Of a stretch of 64,000 nucleotides of DNA, positions 37,207 through 47,860 are shown piece after piece; position 1 is the stretch's first letter, and each line of letters starts with the position of its first letter. Location of the stretch: positions 1,002,189 through 1,066,188 of the forward strand of contig VXBA01000883.1 of assembly GCA_013399895.1 (NCBI GenBank), in the 5' to 3' direction. The DNA comes from Serilophus lunatus. Its lineage: Eukaryota; Chordata; Aves; Passeriformes; Eurylaimidae. Under the pieces are notes generated by a model that saw only the letters and a list, made by a program, of their open reading frames with translations, searched no databases and had not been told where the DNA came from. Both the position numbers and the translations under genes were made by a program.

Positions 37207-38259
37207 AGCTGATGGCCGAGCCCGTATTTCCCTGGATTCAGGAATGGCGTGAATTCACATAATTCACCTGGCACATAAGTTTGAAACGTAGGTCAAATGT
37301 CAGAGTTTATTTCTATTGAAAATTTTGCCAAAGGGCAGTGCCAGTGTGTGTCTGTAGGGTGATGAGAAAATACAGACTTAACTTTCATTTTCAAACCAAG
37401 CTTCTCATACATCCCAATGCTCCAGACAATTCTGCCCATCAACACCTCAATGCAGGAAGGCCCTAAATACTTAACATCAAGCATTTGTCTGCTTTCATTG
37501 GTGTCTATTGAAAAATTTAAGGTTTTTTAAATTAACAGATTAGGGCATTATATAAAAACTGTTAATTGCACTAGAGGAAACAATATTTTACATTGTGTGT
37601 AGCTGTGTGAGAGCCTGGAAGTATTTTTCTGCAGGCAGAGTATTAGGAAGGACTGACAGCAGAAATCAAAACTCTTTTGTCCTCGCCATAAGGACAGTAG
37701 TATCTCCCTCTTCCAAATATTTTGTATTAAATCTAAATACAGGAGGCATAAACATGTTGTAAAAAGGCAGCTACTTTTAAAGCCTATTTCCCCAAAGATA
37801 GTCTATGAAGCACATTGATGTGAATTCATGTCTGAGCAGTCTCAGCTGAATTAAAGACTGAAAAGAGGACCATAGAATCAAAATATCATTTCAGAATTCA
37901 AATTAGCCAAATGAAGCAATTCAAGGTTTAAATGGTACTTTATGTTCTTAACATTTTTCACAGCAACTTTCAAAAACACCAAGGTAAAATAATCACTGTT
38001 GCAGAACCATCGATTTCTCTCAGGAAAAGAGTTTCATTCAGGGCAAACTTCAAGCCTGTCCAGGCATTTGTGTACAGCCGAGGCTTTTTCTTCCCCCTTG
38101 TAAGACTGCAAAATAAAATGCTGCTGGATGAATCTGTAATAATTTTATTATTTTTATATTCCCAGTAGCAATCTATTTTAAAAATGAAAAAATTAATGAG
38201 CATGTAATTATCTTAAATTAATGTTCACTTCAAAATTCAAAAATACCCAAACAACAAGC

Positions 38260-38520
38260 ATATCAATGAGGTGTTATCACTGGTCCATATTTGCACGCTT
38301 CCTGGAAATTAATTTACTGCAATTAGCTAGGTTTGAGTTCGACAGAATAAGCTGGAAAATACTTTGATTTCTATGAAAATGTCTACTGAAATTATGCAAC
38401 AATAGTTAATTTGTTGTTTGACTGTCCAATATGTGTGAAGCCTTTGATAGCAAAAGTGGGTAGAAGTAGACAGAGTCTAATTAATTAGTTTTCTAAGATG
38501 TCTCTGCTAAATTCATGCAC
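38260..38520. promoter_or_regulatory. candidate conserved non-coding element
   Basis: Contains GGAAATTAATTTACTGCAATTAGC, TTATGCAACAATAG (C/EBP-like), GACTGTCCAATATG, GCCTTTGATAGC (TCF/LEF-like) and CTAATTAATTAG, a perfect 12-base palindrome of homeodomain cores near 38478-38489. No repeat signature. This combination is typical of vertebrate enhancers, but the assignment rests on motif content. Confidence 0.3.
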
Positions 38521-40549
38521 TGAAACCAGAAAATCAGTGTATAAACTTTGTTATGGTTTTAAATCAACTGCTAACCCAGCACACCAGTCCTGTTCCAGGG
38601 TATGTGTCTAATTTTAATTAGCTGACACAAACTTTTCCTCCAATTCATCACACTCAGGTTCCACATGCCCTCAGCTTTCACTGGATTTCTTAAGGATGAG
38701 AATGATTATCTCTGAGGAGAGGCTTCATTTATCTCTCCGCCTGGTTCTTTTGAGTTATCCTGCAGCAGGGCCCTGCACAACGTGAGCTTGTGAAAACCCC
38801 GACACAGAGTGCGAGGGCATGGGTGAAGAAGGGACTGCTGGAATACCTGAGCGCCAGCCCACCTGCCTTCCCAAAGAAAGAAGAAGTACTCTTCTGGTGA
38901 CTGATAGGGCCAGAGCACTTCAGGGAAGATCCTTAACCTTGTAGGTTTTTATTTTTATTTTTTTCAGGAGAGTCAGCATTATTTCTTTCATGGTCACTGC
39001 TGAACACTACATAAATCCATGTCCACACTGTGATTAATGGCTCCTTAGTACCAAAGGAAGAGGTTAGATAAAACTTTTAATCATTGTCAAATTTCATCAT
39101 TTTCTCACTTTCTTTTCCTGTCTCCTGCAAAGCTATCTCATGGCAAAACCTAATGGAAGCTGCCACCATGTTGGATGGACTTACAATGAATTTCAGATGA
39201 TATATATCACACCTTTAGCCCACCCTTCCCATGTAGCTTTTGAAAACCAAGTGTCGTGGGTCTGTGATTCTTTTTAAAAGTGTGTAGAATCATGTTCTGC
39301 CTGTTTCTGTTCCTCGGCTGTGTGAAAAATAGCAAAGAAATAGACGTTCAATAGTGGCCTAATGGCACAAGCAATAAAGGTCATCTTCTTCCATCACTGA
39401 CTGCACTAACTTGGTTTCTGACTCATACAGCATTTGATGTCTCCTTCGGCTTGGATCTTCACTTGGTCCCATTCACGTGGGAATTGCCTCAGGATGGAGT
39501 TTAGGTTTCATAATGCATGAAAATGCAAGAAATTGTAGTAAGCCCCAGGGCTGAGTTTTCACAGACTGGATGATCTCCCATCTCTTGAGGTCAATGAGAA
39601 GCAGCCCCAGACACAGCCATGGGCACAGTCTGCTGTGCCAGACTGGAGAGAGCCCCATGTGCCCTGGGACACCCAGATAGGGCCACCTAGCTCAGAGGGC
39701 AGAGCCACCCCAGGGCCAGCACAGCCTCGCGTGCGATGCCGCTGCAGATCAGGCACTGGACCCGCATCCTCAAACACGGCCAGGCATGGATTTATTCTGC
39801 CTGACTTTAGACTCCCTTTTGGCTGGGATTCCAAAATCACCCTCTGGCCCCTGCAGCAGGGAGAGCTGTGTCTGCAGCAGCAGCTCAGAGCAATTTATTT
39901 TGCTGTTTTGTCCACTGCTGTTCACAGCACCAGGATGCCAAAGACAGGCAGGACACAGGACAGCTGCTTGAGCACTCACTGTGGCACGTGCCTTTGGACC
40001 AGAATCTCTCTGGCTTTCAATTCTCACCCTCCACTCAGATACTCAGAGGTATGGGATGGGGTCATTTTTCCATTACCCTTTCCCTTGGCATGCCACACTG
40101 TGCTCAGGGAAGCCAAGTATGCTGCAGTGTAATTATTTAATTTGGAGCTTGGCCAGGCTGAGCCAGGTGATGGGAAGACTGTCACCATAACTCTGTTATA
40201 TGTCACACATTGAACTTACTCCTTTCTAAATGATTCCTTTTTGATGAAATGGCAGTGGCAGAATGTTTGCAGAGTCTTTTGTAGTATCTAGGTTGTGGGT
40301 TTGTTTTTTTTTTAATGGAGGTAAAGAAATTATTTCTATCACTGAGAAAAATATTTGCTGAAACCCAAATTTTTTACTCAAGTTTCCCATCCTCATGCAA
40401 TTCTTCATTTTCCAAAGCATGTCTGTTTGACTGGAAGTGAAAAGCCATTCTTCTAAAAATTTGTAATAACTCTAATTGCATTTTAATATTTGATATGCTT
40501 TATAATTGTGGGGAAAGTATTGACATCAATGCTGAGCCTCATATAACTC

Positions 40550-40780
40550 TGCCATCCTTCACAATACACGAACTGCCCTACAAGAGCATTTGTATGGTGA
40601 CAATGATAGCTGTAATTACCTGTGATCCAAGATGGACAGTAGAGGCATGTTTTATTCAAAAGATATGAATCATTAGTGCCTTTTCAACAGCCTGTAGAGA
40701 ATGAGAATATTCATTAACTGTAAAAGACTAATGTGTGCCCTCACAGGCTTTCATTGGTGCCAGCTCAGGTCAAATCTGTG
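40550..40780. promoter_or_regulatory. candidate conserved non-coding element
   Basis: Single-copy block with ATAGCTGTAATTACC, ATATGAATCATTAGTGCC, GAATATTCATTAACTG (POU/homeodomain-like palindrome GAATATTC) and GGCTTTCATTGGTGCCAGC (CCAAT-like inverse plus half NFI site). Inferred from motif clustering only. Confidence 0.25.
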
Positions 40781-41959
40781 TATGGACTGTAAGAAGACAC
40801 AACCAGTCAGGGGAAAACACAGAGAAAGCTACAATAAAGCTTAGAACACTGTATCAATAAACCATGCACATGTTAAATTTAGCCTCGTTGTCTTGGAGCT
40901 CCTTAACGATGTTCTGAGTACTCTCCGGGTGTGTGTATCTATAGATGCTGAATACAAATGTCCTGAGCACTTTCTGCAGTCAGTTTTTAACCTTCACTTG
41001 TCCCCAGCTAGTTAACAAAGATATTTGGTATTCTGGCTTTGAACAGCACTGAGGGTTGATGTTTTCTGAATGGGTTAGGGTAAGAAGGGTTGCTTCCATT
41101 CCCTGCCTGATGAATGCAGATCCTGGTGTCCAGGTTAAGGTAAGTTTACAGTGAAGGGGCTGCAGGTCGGTGGCTAAATGCAGTTCTGCTCTTGAAAACC
41201 CAACGAGTGAAATAAATACCTTCTCAGGCAGAGTATATGAGGCTCCCCGGTGCAGACATCCATCCCCATCCACAGCCTGGCTGTGTGCCAGGCTGGCTCC
41301 CGGCACCACCCTGCAGGATGCAGCAGCTGCCCTCTCCCACAGCCCACTCCAGGAGCACCAGACACCTGCATGGTGAACATGAGCACCTCAGCTCCCTCAG
41401 GAGTACTAATCATCCAAAAGCAAACAGTTCAGCCTGTTCTCTAGAACTCCCCTAAGAGGTTTTTGCATTTATGTTTGTATTGAAAAGCAAGCAGTGGTGA
41501 AGGGCCTTGTGTGCCTCCGTCCAGTGCTGCAGAGCCTCTGGCTGGTGAATGGGCCTTGCAGAAACCATTAACAATTTTTCCAGTGCAGGAATTTTGTCTG
41601 TAATGGCCTGAGACCCTTTATCTTATTAAAAACTATTTTGTGAGATCGAAAGACAATATATTCCCTTATGACTAAGGTGGAGGATGTGCACTCACATCCA
41701 TGAGCCTATTAGCTCCTGTAACTGCACTCCTCGTGCTTCCAGTGACAGAAACACCATGGTATTAAATCCCAGAGCTATTCAAGCATTGTGATCTTTTTTT
41801 CTTGAAAATTTCATTGCATTAAGGTGGTACCAGTGTAACTGTAATATTTCAAAGACCCTGAATATGCCTTGAAAGGAAGTTAAGGGAATATATTTAGGTG
41901 GTGCTTTATCATTTTTGGTGGAGCTCTTAGAACAAAGCAATGCTGAAATACATGCAGTA

Positions 41960-42025
41960 GTTAAATACCATGCAGCTGCTCACTGCAGAAGAAAATTAAC
42001 TCTATCCCAGACAAAAGTATTTTCC
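41960..42025 (-). mobile_element. probable LTR scrap of the same avian ERV type
   Basis: GAAGAAAATTAACTCTATCCC (about 41989-42009) followed by AGACAAAA is nearly identical to the inverse of the start of the LTR family seen complete at 23.85-24.42 kb, where the same words read GAAGATTAACTCTACCTC. Similarity outside this 50-base core is weak, and no matching far end or target duplication is seen. It may be a decayed or truncated LTR, or a coincidental short match. Confidence 0.4.
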
Positions 42026-42716
42026 CAGGGCATCTGGATGGCATTGGTGCCAGACTGGTCCAGGGATGGCTCAAGGGAATGTCCCCCAGGTGCTCTTGAC
42101 CTCAGATGCTGCAAGTTGCATCAGCCTGGCACTGACTTCCACAACTTTGACTGACAAGGGTGGCATGTGGAGATTTGGGCAGCCCCAATAATCTCCTTCC
42201 AGACCTTCTTTAATGCAATTTTATCACCTGTATGGCTTTGGCTGTGTGTTTGCAGCCCAAAAAAATAAAAGGCTCACCACTGATTTCGTCAGTGGGCTGG
42301 GGGCTGCAAGGGACCCCCAGATGGGCAGTTGGAGCCCTTCCTCTCTGCCTATCCCACATCCTCCCTTCCTCATCCCGCAGCCCCAGAAATGCCCACACAT
42401 GCTGGGCCATGCTCTCAGCAGAGAAGTACGCTCAGGGGGGACTTTGAAGGCAGGATCAAAGAAATGAAGAGCTGTACACTTTTTGATTCCTTAATGGACA
42501 TTTTTCGTGCTAGCTCCCCTCCTGCCTAGCTGTCACACCATGGAGCACTCAGACTGCAAAAGCATTCCCAGCTTCAAAGCCCCCTCCTTGACAGCCCGTT
42601 TGCTTTTTCTCCCACTGAGCTATTTCTGCTAATGCAGGGACCATTACAGCTGCTTCCCTGAGCCAATCTCAGGAAGCACTACACTTCACTCTGGGTTATC
42701 CAAGGTACAACAGGCA

Positions 42717-42740
42717 GGGCTGGGAAGGGGGACAGAGGGG
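42717..42740 (+). other. G-quadruplex motif
   Basis: Four G runs (3, 3, 5 and 4 guanines) separated by loops of 2, 2 and 5 bases fit the standard quadruplex rule on the plus strand. It sits in a GC-rich patch without a gene. Confidence 0.6.
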
Positions 42741-43344
42741 ACACCTCTGTGTTCCAGCCTCATATTGACCCTTCCCATCCCGATTGTCATTTTTGGCTTA
42801 GAAAAAGCCAAAAGCAGTAACATATGGTTCCTCTAGTAACATGCAGAGGAGCCACTCCTGCTTCTGTGACAGCTCCTGAGTGTGTGAGTGGAAAAGGTAG
42901 AGCAGTTCATACCCATCCATTGGTCAGCACTTCTTTTGTTTTGGGTGCTTTGGGGATAGAGTATCTGATGTTTAAGATCTTTTTATGGAGATAATTTCCT
43001 TGGCTTACCAGTGTGTGGGTAATTTCACTAGGGAAAAAATATCTTTAAAGGCAAACAAACAAATAAACCATCTGATATTATCAACTGAAAATTTAGATCA
43101 GCTCTATATTTTTGTCAAAATAATATTCTACTGGCAGTTGCTATTTTAATTATATTTTTCTTTTTGGAATTCTCTTTGCTTAGTGGAAAGAGACTTATAA
43201 AGTCAAAACATTGGGAGAAAGTTTCTGCATGTAATATACTCAGAATAATCAGATTTTTAATGCATGAGTTGCCTGTTTAAAGTATCATAGTTTTCTTTTC
43301 AAATTTGTTTAATTTCTTATGTCTGACAATTTCATACTATTTAT

Positions 43345-43551
43345 TTACCTCTCCCCATGCTTGCTGCAAGCATGCTGATGGCTAAAAAGGCCAATGTGGG
43401 ACAGGCAAGTCCAGCTCCAAAAGGCACAGCGGAAAGTCTCCTTAGCTGGTACTGGCGAGGCACGGTCAATCTGAACACCCCTTTGGAGGGAGCTGTATGC
43501 CTTTGACTCTTTTTGTTTGTTCGACCGCATCAGAAGATGCCCGCTGGCCAC
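43345..43551 (-). pseudogene. C-terminal remnant of a retrotransposon ORF with zinc-knuckle motif
   Basis: A 68-residue minus-strand frame whose last 25 residues carry FRCAFWSWTCLSHIGLFSH followed by Q-H-A-C. RTE- and L2-like reverse-transcriptase proteins end in a related C-x2-C-x-R-x-C-x-S-x-IGL-x-SH-x-R-x-C motif. Here the second cysteine appears changed to tryptophan, and an expected arginine before the last Ala-Cys is histidine, consistent with decay. The frame stays open upstream of the annotated start (GWLTV), so the methionine is arbitrary. The stop lies only a few bases before the A-rich tail, giving almost no 3' UTR, as in RTE elements. Confidence 0.6.
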
Positions 43552-43950
43552 GGTTAGCCAACCGGGTGGGGAGTGGAGATGAGCTTTGGTTAGCCCACCT
43601 TTTCTAGGCCCCTCTCCACGTGGAGCAAGCAGTGCTCCTTGAAAAAGGCTGCTTGGTCGTTCAGGATGTTGCCGAACAAGACTGTCATCTCCGGGGTCAG
43701 TCTTGAGCGACCAATGTATTGAACCGCCCGCGTGCAGAGTTGGGTCTGCGGCTTCCAGTGAACCTCATCACCTGCCGTTTCATCCCTCGTCTGTCACTAC
43801 AGGACATGGTGGGTGTACCCTTCTAGCCTGTGCAATGGGTTTTTTAGATGAGGCTCAGCGTGGGTGGAACTGGCCCCACCCTTTACTCCTAAGATTCATC
43901 TGCCAGGGCCTAGCAAGCTTGGACAGTGACAGTGAAGGCCTCAGGACACA

Positions 43951-44093
43951 GGTTTAGTTAAAGTATCCTTCTCTGAGATGGATGGCCTTACAGGGCTAAA
44001 CAAGCTACATCTGCCCGGGTTCGGGGTTAGAGTTGTCCTTCTCCTAGGATGGTTGCCAGAAGGCTAGCAAGCTCATCCTACCTGTGGACACAC
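43951..44093. repeat. degenerate two-copy tandem repeat inside the RTE-like element
   Basis: Copy one (about 43951-44020) and copy two (about 44022-44093) share TCCTTCTC, GATGG, GGCTA and CAAGCT words in the same order and spacing. On the minus strand this is within the 5' leader of the element. Repeated leader units are known in several non-LTR retrotransposons, where they can act as promoter monomers; that role is only a suggestion here. Confidence 0.55.
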
Positions 44094-44249
44094 TTAGTCT
44101 GACCCTTCAGCTGAGACCTGTCTGGCTTGGGAGACCCTACTGGAGGCATATGCCAACGCCACTATAGCTCACAAACTCATAAGGGCATGTAAACTTCTCC
44201 CCATGACAATGGAGCGTCCATGGAGAAGATTAATAAATAAATAAATGGG

Positions 44250-46853
44250 GAGATGTTTGAAAGTAAGAAAAAAATCTGGTATAAAGCATACTTTTGAAAC
44301 AAATTTTGAAATGCAAAGTCTGTTTGAATGACTAACTCCATCCAACATTTTCACAGCACAGCTTTCTCCCTTTCAATAGGGGGAACAGGCACTTCAGCTG
44401 ACATGAGAGGGAAATAGGACATTCTCTAAAGAATAACATTGTAATTCATCTTGAAATAAACACTGAGGGTCTGTGACGGATTTCTGTAATGGCATTTCAA
44501 AAAATAGCGTATAGAAGATAAACAGAAGCAGTTGAAGCAATCTATTGGAATGTCTCATGATGCTGTTATATTGATATCTGCCAAAGAGCAAGTAAAAATT
44601 CCTACCGTGACAAAATTGCAAATGCCACAATATCACTGTGTTTTCTGTTTTGTTTCTTGGAGAGGAAAAAAAGCATAAACTTGGAATTTATATTAAAAAA
44701 TTCCTATAAACTGAGGATTTGTATAAAAGTCTGATTAGCTAAATATGTGAAATGAAACATGTCCCTGGTGATATCCAGCAGCCATTGAGCTGTGCACAGG
44801 ATCAGCTCCGTGCTGGGAACCCCTCCAGGGAGGACATGGGAGAGATTCTTGGTCTAAGCAGACTGATCCCCAAGAAGCCTGTGATACCTGACAGCTCTTG
44901 CTGTCCTGTGTCCCATAACACCCATGGAGGTACCTGTAACCCTCCACAGGTGGGTTTTGAACAGCGAATACTCTCTGCATGGTAGGAGGGGGTTCTGCTA
45001 CCCTGTAAAAGCAGTCTGAGCACCTTTCCTTCCCCATGAGGGGAACCTGAGCAGAGCCCATTGAGATTTCCTGGCTCTGCTCTGGGGTTAAGACACTTTA
45101 CTTGCAGGCTGGATGGGGAGCCAAGAGCTGCCCATTTCCCTGGGGTCAGTTGTAAGGGTTGCCTGGCTGACCAGTGCACACAGACTTTTTTCCTTTTTGA
45201 CAGAACAAATGATTCTGATGTACTGATAACTCATCTGTTGGGTCTAACACTTTGTGATGGCCTGGTGCACCACAGGTGCATTATTTATCTAAAAAATACA
45301 CTCCTACTCAGTCCTATTTGTTAAGAAGATTTACATATCCTGATAGGAGAACTGCACATCAGCTTTGGATAACTTGTAAGGAAAGTCAGTCTTTTCTATC
45401 TCGCTTATCATCAACTCTTGTAGCTGTGCTGAAAGTGCTGGAATATCAGCTTGTGGCTCTATCTTGTTTAGTGACTGCTTTTGAAACTTTGTGTCAAAAC
45501 CTTAATGTAGTTTGAACACAATTTTCTGAATTTAATTTACTCAAACATAATATAAAGAGTTCAGACATGCCTGAGGAGACAGGAAGGATGATGGGTAACC
45601 TGTGATGGGCTTCAAGCACATCAAGGCTTTGTGCTGAGTAGCAAGAATATCAGTCAGGAGCAGGTGATTGCCAAATGTCCCTTTGAGAGGTGCCTTCCCT
45701 TGGCATCTTGCTTTGTGTGGAGGTGGAGAATAGTGACAATAAGTGATTATGTAGTGACATAGTGATGTAAAATAAATAGCTGTGTAAGTGCAGTGTAAAT
45801 GGAGGATAACATGCTAGGGACGTGCACTCCTAAAATGATTTCTTTCTCATGGAAGAGAATGTTTTGGGGTTCAGCTCATTGCTGAGTTTATGGCTAACCA
45901 CATGCTCAAGAATATAAATAAGGCTGCCTATTTTTCCCAGGAGACTGGATATGTGTGCCCTCAAACCCCATTCATTCCTGATGTGCAGCAGCATCACCCA
46001 GTGTAGGTGTATCAGTTTGGAAAACTGTTCTTACAGAAGAAATAGCTCTGGGATGCACAGTCACCACCTTTCTCAAAGTTAAAGGCAGAAAATCTTAAAT
46101 GATTCTTGAAAAAATGCAAGTCTCCATCTTCTCTGTTTGTGTGAAAACCTTGTTACAGACAGAGGAACAGGGAGCTAGTGAAACCAGGATGCTGTTCTGA
46201 CTCAGCCACTCTCACTGCCTTCACTGCTGTTCCCCTCTGCCTGCTGCTGGAAGCATCCTCTACCCAGACGTCTTCTCATTGCATAACATTTTCTCCTAGA
46301 AAGTCTGACAACATCCCTTGTTTTCTAAAAACAGCATCATCTCTATATTCTTCACAAAAAAGTGGATGGCACATGGATGTGGGAGGAGCTCCACCTGTAC
46401 TCTGCCTTGTGCTGCTGCACTGCAGCTGCTACTAGTGCACTAAACCCACCTCTGCCCAAACACAGTCCTTGGACCACCCCAGGTCCTGCAGCCTGAGATG
46501 GGTTAGTGAGGGCAGAGCTGAGGCTCCCCAGAGAGGGCCAAAAATCTATTGAAATAGGTGTGTTAAAGCCATCAACAGGAAGGGGTCGTAAGTGTAAGCT
46601 TCTGTCCTCTTTAAGAGAGACCATTGACTTAACAATTTAAAGACATTGTAGTTAATTAAAAAACCTCAAACAAAACAAAACACTAATAGGCACATGTGAT
46701 ATTAATTTTACTTGGAATCTTCCATTGAAATGGTGCAAAAAATGGATTTTGCTTCAGTCGACCATACATTTTTCTATACCAGTTTCACACTCACCTATTA
46801 TTTGCCTTCAACCTGAACAGAATATTTTAATCCATTTTCACAGTATTTGCATA
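44250..46853. other. unique non-coding DNA, no gene seen
   Basis: About 2.6 kb. Several frames of 80-125 codons at 44.7-45.3 kb are open on both strands at once and match nothing recognised. No repeat identified. Confidence 0.55.
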
Positions 46854-47212
46854 TTCACAGAATCAAGATTCTTTTCTATCAACCACCAACCAGCACCAAC
46901 AAAAGCACTCCTAAACCACATTCCCAAGTGCCACATCCAGATTCCTCCCGAACACTTCCAGAGACAGTCACTCCACCACCTGCCTGGGCAACTTATTCCA
47001 ATGCCTGACTAGTCTTTCAGTGAAAGGTTTTTTCCTAATATCTAAAATGAACTTTTCCCAGGCCATTTCCTCTCATCCTTTCACTTTTGTAAAGTCAGAA
47101 GAGACCAACCCCCACCTCTCTACGACCTCCTTTCAGGTAGTGATAGAGATCAATGAGGTCCCCTTTGAACCTTCTTTTCTCCAAACTAAACAACTGTAGT
47201 TCTTTTTAGTTC
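46854..47212 (-). mobile_element. CR1 LINE fragment, 3' UTR
   Basis: Diverged CR1 copy. On the plus strand: TTCACAGAATCAAGATTC (tail), CCTAAACCACATTCCCAAGTGCC, the GTCACTCCACCACCTGCCTGGGC block, GTTTTTTCCTAATATCTAA, CCATTTCCTCTCATCC, and GAGACCAACCCCCACCTCTC followed by the block before the ORF. It stops near 47212, where AGTTCTTTTT occurs twice (47198-47217). The tail and boundary are eroded, so this is an older copy than those at 4.2 or 51.9 kb. Confidence 0.92.
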
Positions 47213-47439
47213 TTTTTAACCATCTTCTTTACATTTAGGTAAATGTCAAGATATTCCATGCTCAATAATTTGAAGGATTGAAATTACTCACTTTGAAAAT
47301 ACAGAAATGAAGCACTTAGACATTTCCAAAAGTATGAATGACTATTATGCCCACTGAACTTCTTCAGCGAATATTTCCTCTCCTGGAAAGCTAATTCAGT
47401 TTCATTTGCCCACATGTCCCCCCTCCTCTTTTTTTTTTT

Positions 47440-47479
47440 NNNNNNNNNNNNNNNNNNNNNNNNNNNNNNNNNNNNNNNN
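47440..47479. other. assembly gap (40 undefined bases)
   Basis: Forty consecutive N characters immediately after an eleven-base T run. The true length is unknown. The homopolymer edge suggests that a simple repeat caused the break. Any frame crossing it is an artefact. Confidence 0.99.
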
Positions 47480-47589
47480 TTAAGGAAACAAATCGGAGTC
47501 TTCAAATTCATCAAAATACATTCACTTCCTTGCTTCTGCATGTATAATTCATTTTTACACCATTTTTTTTCCTCTTAGTTTTACCTAGA

Positions 47590-47860
47590 AACCCAAATAC
47601 TGAGGAGAAAGCATTCAGAGGATCTTTTGATAATCCCGTCTGGGAGTGCTGCTGTCTGATGGACCTCTAAGCCCCTGCCCTGGCAAAGCTCTTTTGAATG
47701 CGCTTTCCTGGGGCGAAGCCTGATTGTCGATATGCTTATCATTGAGCGTGTGCTTAAGTGCCTCTCTGAGCTGCTGCCAAACGTCTGCCGCTCTCTTATC
47801 ACTGCACATTGTCCAAGTTCACAATGAGACAGAGTAGTTTAATGGCCGGCACATCCCTGG
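47590..47860. promoter_or_regulatory. candidate conserved regulatory element (CpG-retaining)
   Basis: A 270-base block in otherwise AT-rich DNA that keeps many CpGs (GGGGCGAAG, GTCGATATG, GAGCGTGTG, AAACGTCTGCCGC). It has two GATA-type CTTATC sites (47735-47740 and 47795-47800), two SOX-like ATTGT/ACAAT words (47808-47825) and TTTAATGGCC. CpG retention without repeats suggests constraint or an unmethylated enhancer. A 64-codon minus-strand frame covers 47615-47809 but has a stop directly upstream and no recognised domain, so coding is thought less likely. Confidence 0.4.

Larger units (their letters stand above)
33577..43334. other. unique non-coding DNA, no gene seen
   Basis: Nearly 10 kb with no supported gene. 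The GC-richer part at 39.6-40.1 kb gives overlapping frames on both strands (165 codons at 39635-40132 plus), but these reflect base composition rather than coding, since five frames are open together. It holds the regulatory candidates at 36.6, 37.2, 38.3 and 40.6 kb, a stem-loop at 36.84 kb, a probable LTR scrap near 42.0 kb and a G-quadruplex motif at 42.72 kb. Confidence 0.55.
43335..44246 (-). mobile_element. internally deleted non-LTR retrotransposon, probably RTE clade (AviRTE-like)
   Basis: A 0.9-kb island of higher GC and CpG than its flanks. On the minus strand the 5' part (44246 to about 43700) begins with a CTCCATTGTCATGGGGAGAAG block, like the CACCTTGTCGTGGTGGAG leader of RTE-type elements as I remember it. 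It contains two degenerate 70-base repeats. The 3' part encodes the end of an ORF with a Cys/His knuckle (43345-43551), followed by a TAAATAAATA tail at the plus-strand left edge (43338-43348). No endonuclease or reverse transcriptase lies between, so this is a deletion derivative that keeps both ends. The family assignment is from memory of motifs. AviRTE is known to be patchily distributed among birds, which makes the identity informative. Confidence 0.6.

Noticed and set aside
37868..37905. CR1-tail-like words (CCATAGAATCAAAATATCATTT)
   Set aside because: Only one ATAGAATC unit, with none of the following CR1 sequence. Too short to call.
39635..40132. 165-codon frame and several overlapping frames in a GC-rich patch
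   Set aside because: Five frames are open together, as expected from base composition. No domain and no consistent codon pattern.
47284..47541. Frame spanning the N gap
   Set aside because: The translation crosses 40 undefined bases, so it is an artefact.
47615..47809. 64-codon minus-strand frame in the CpG-retaining block
   Set aside because: A stop lies four codons upstream of its methionine and no splice acceptor is evident. A regulatory explanation is preferred.
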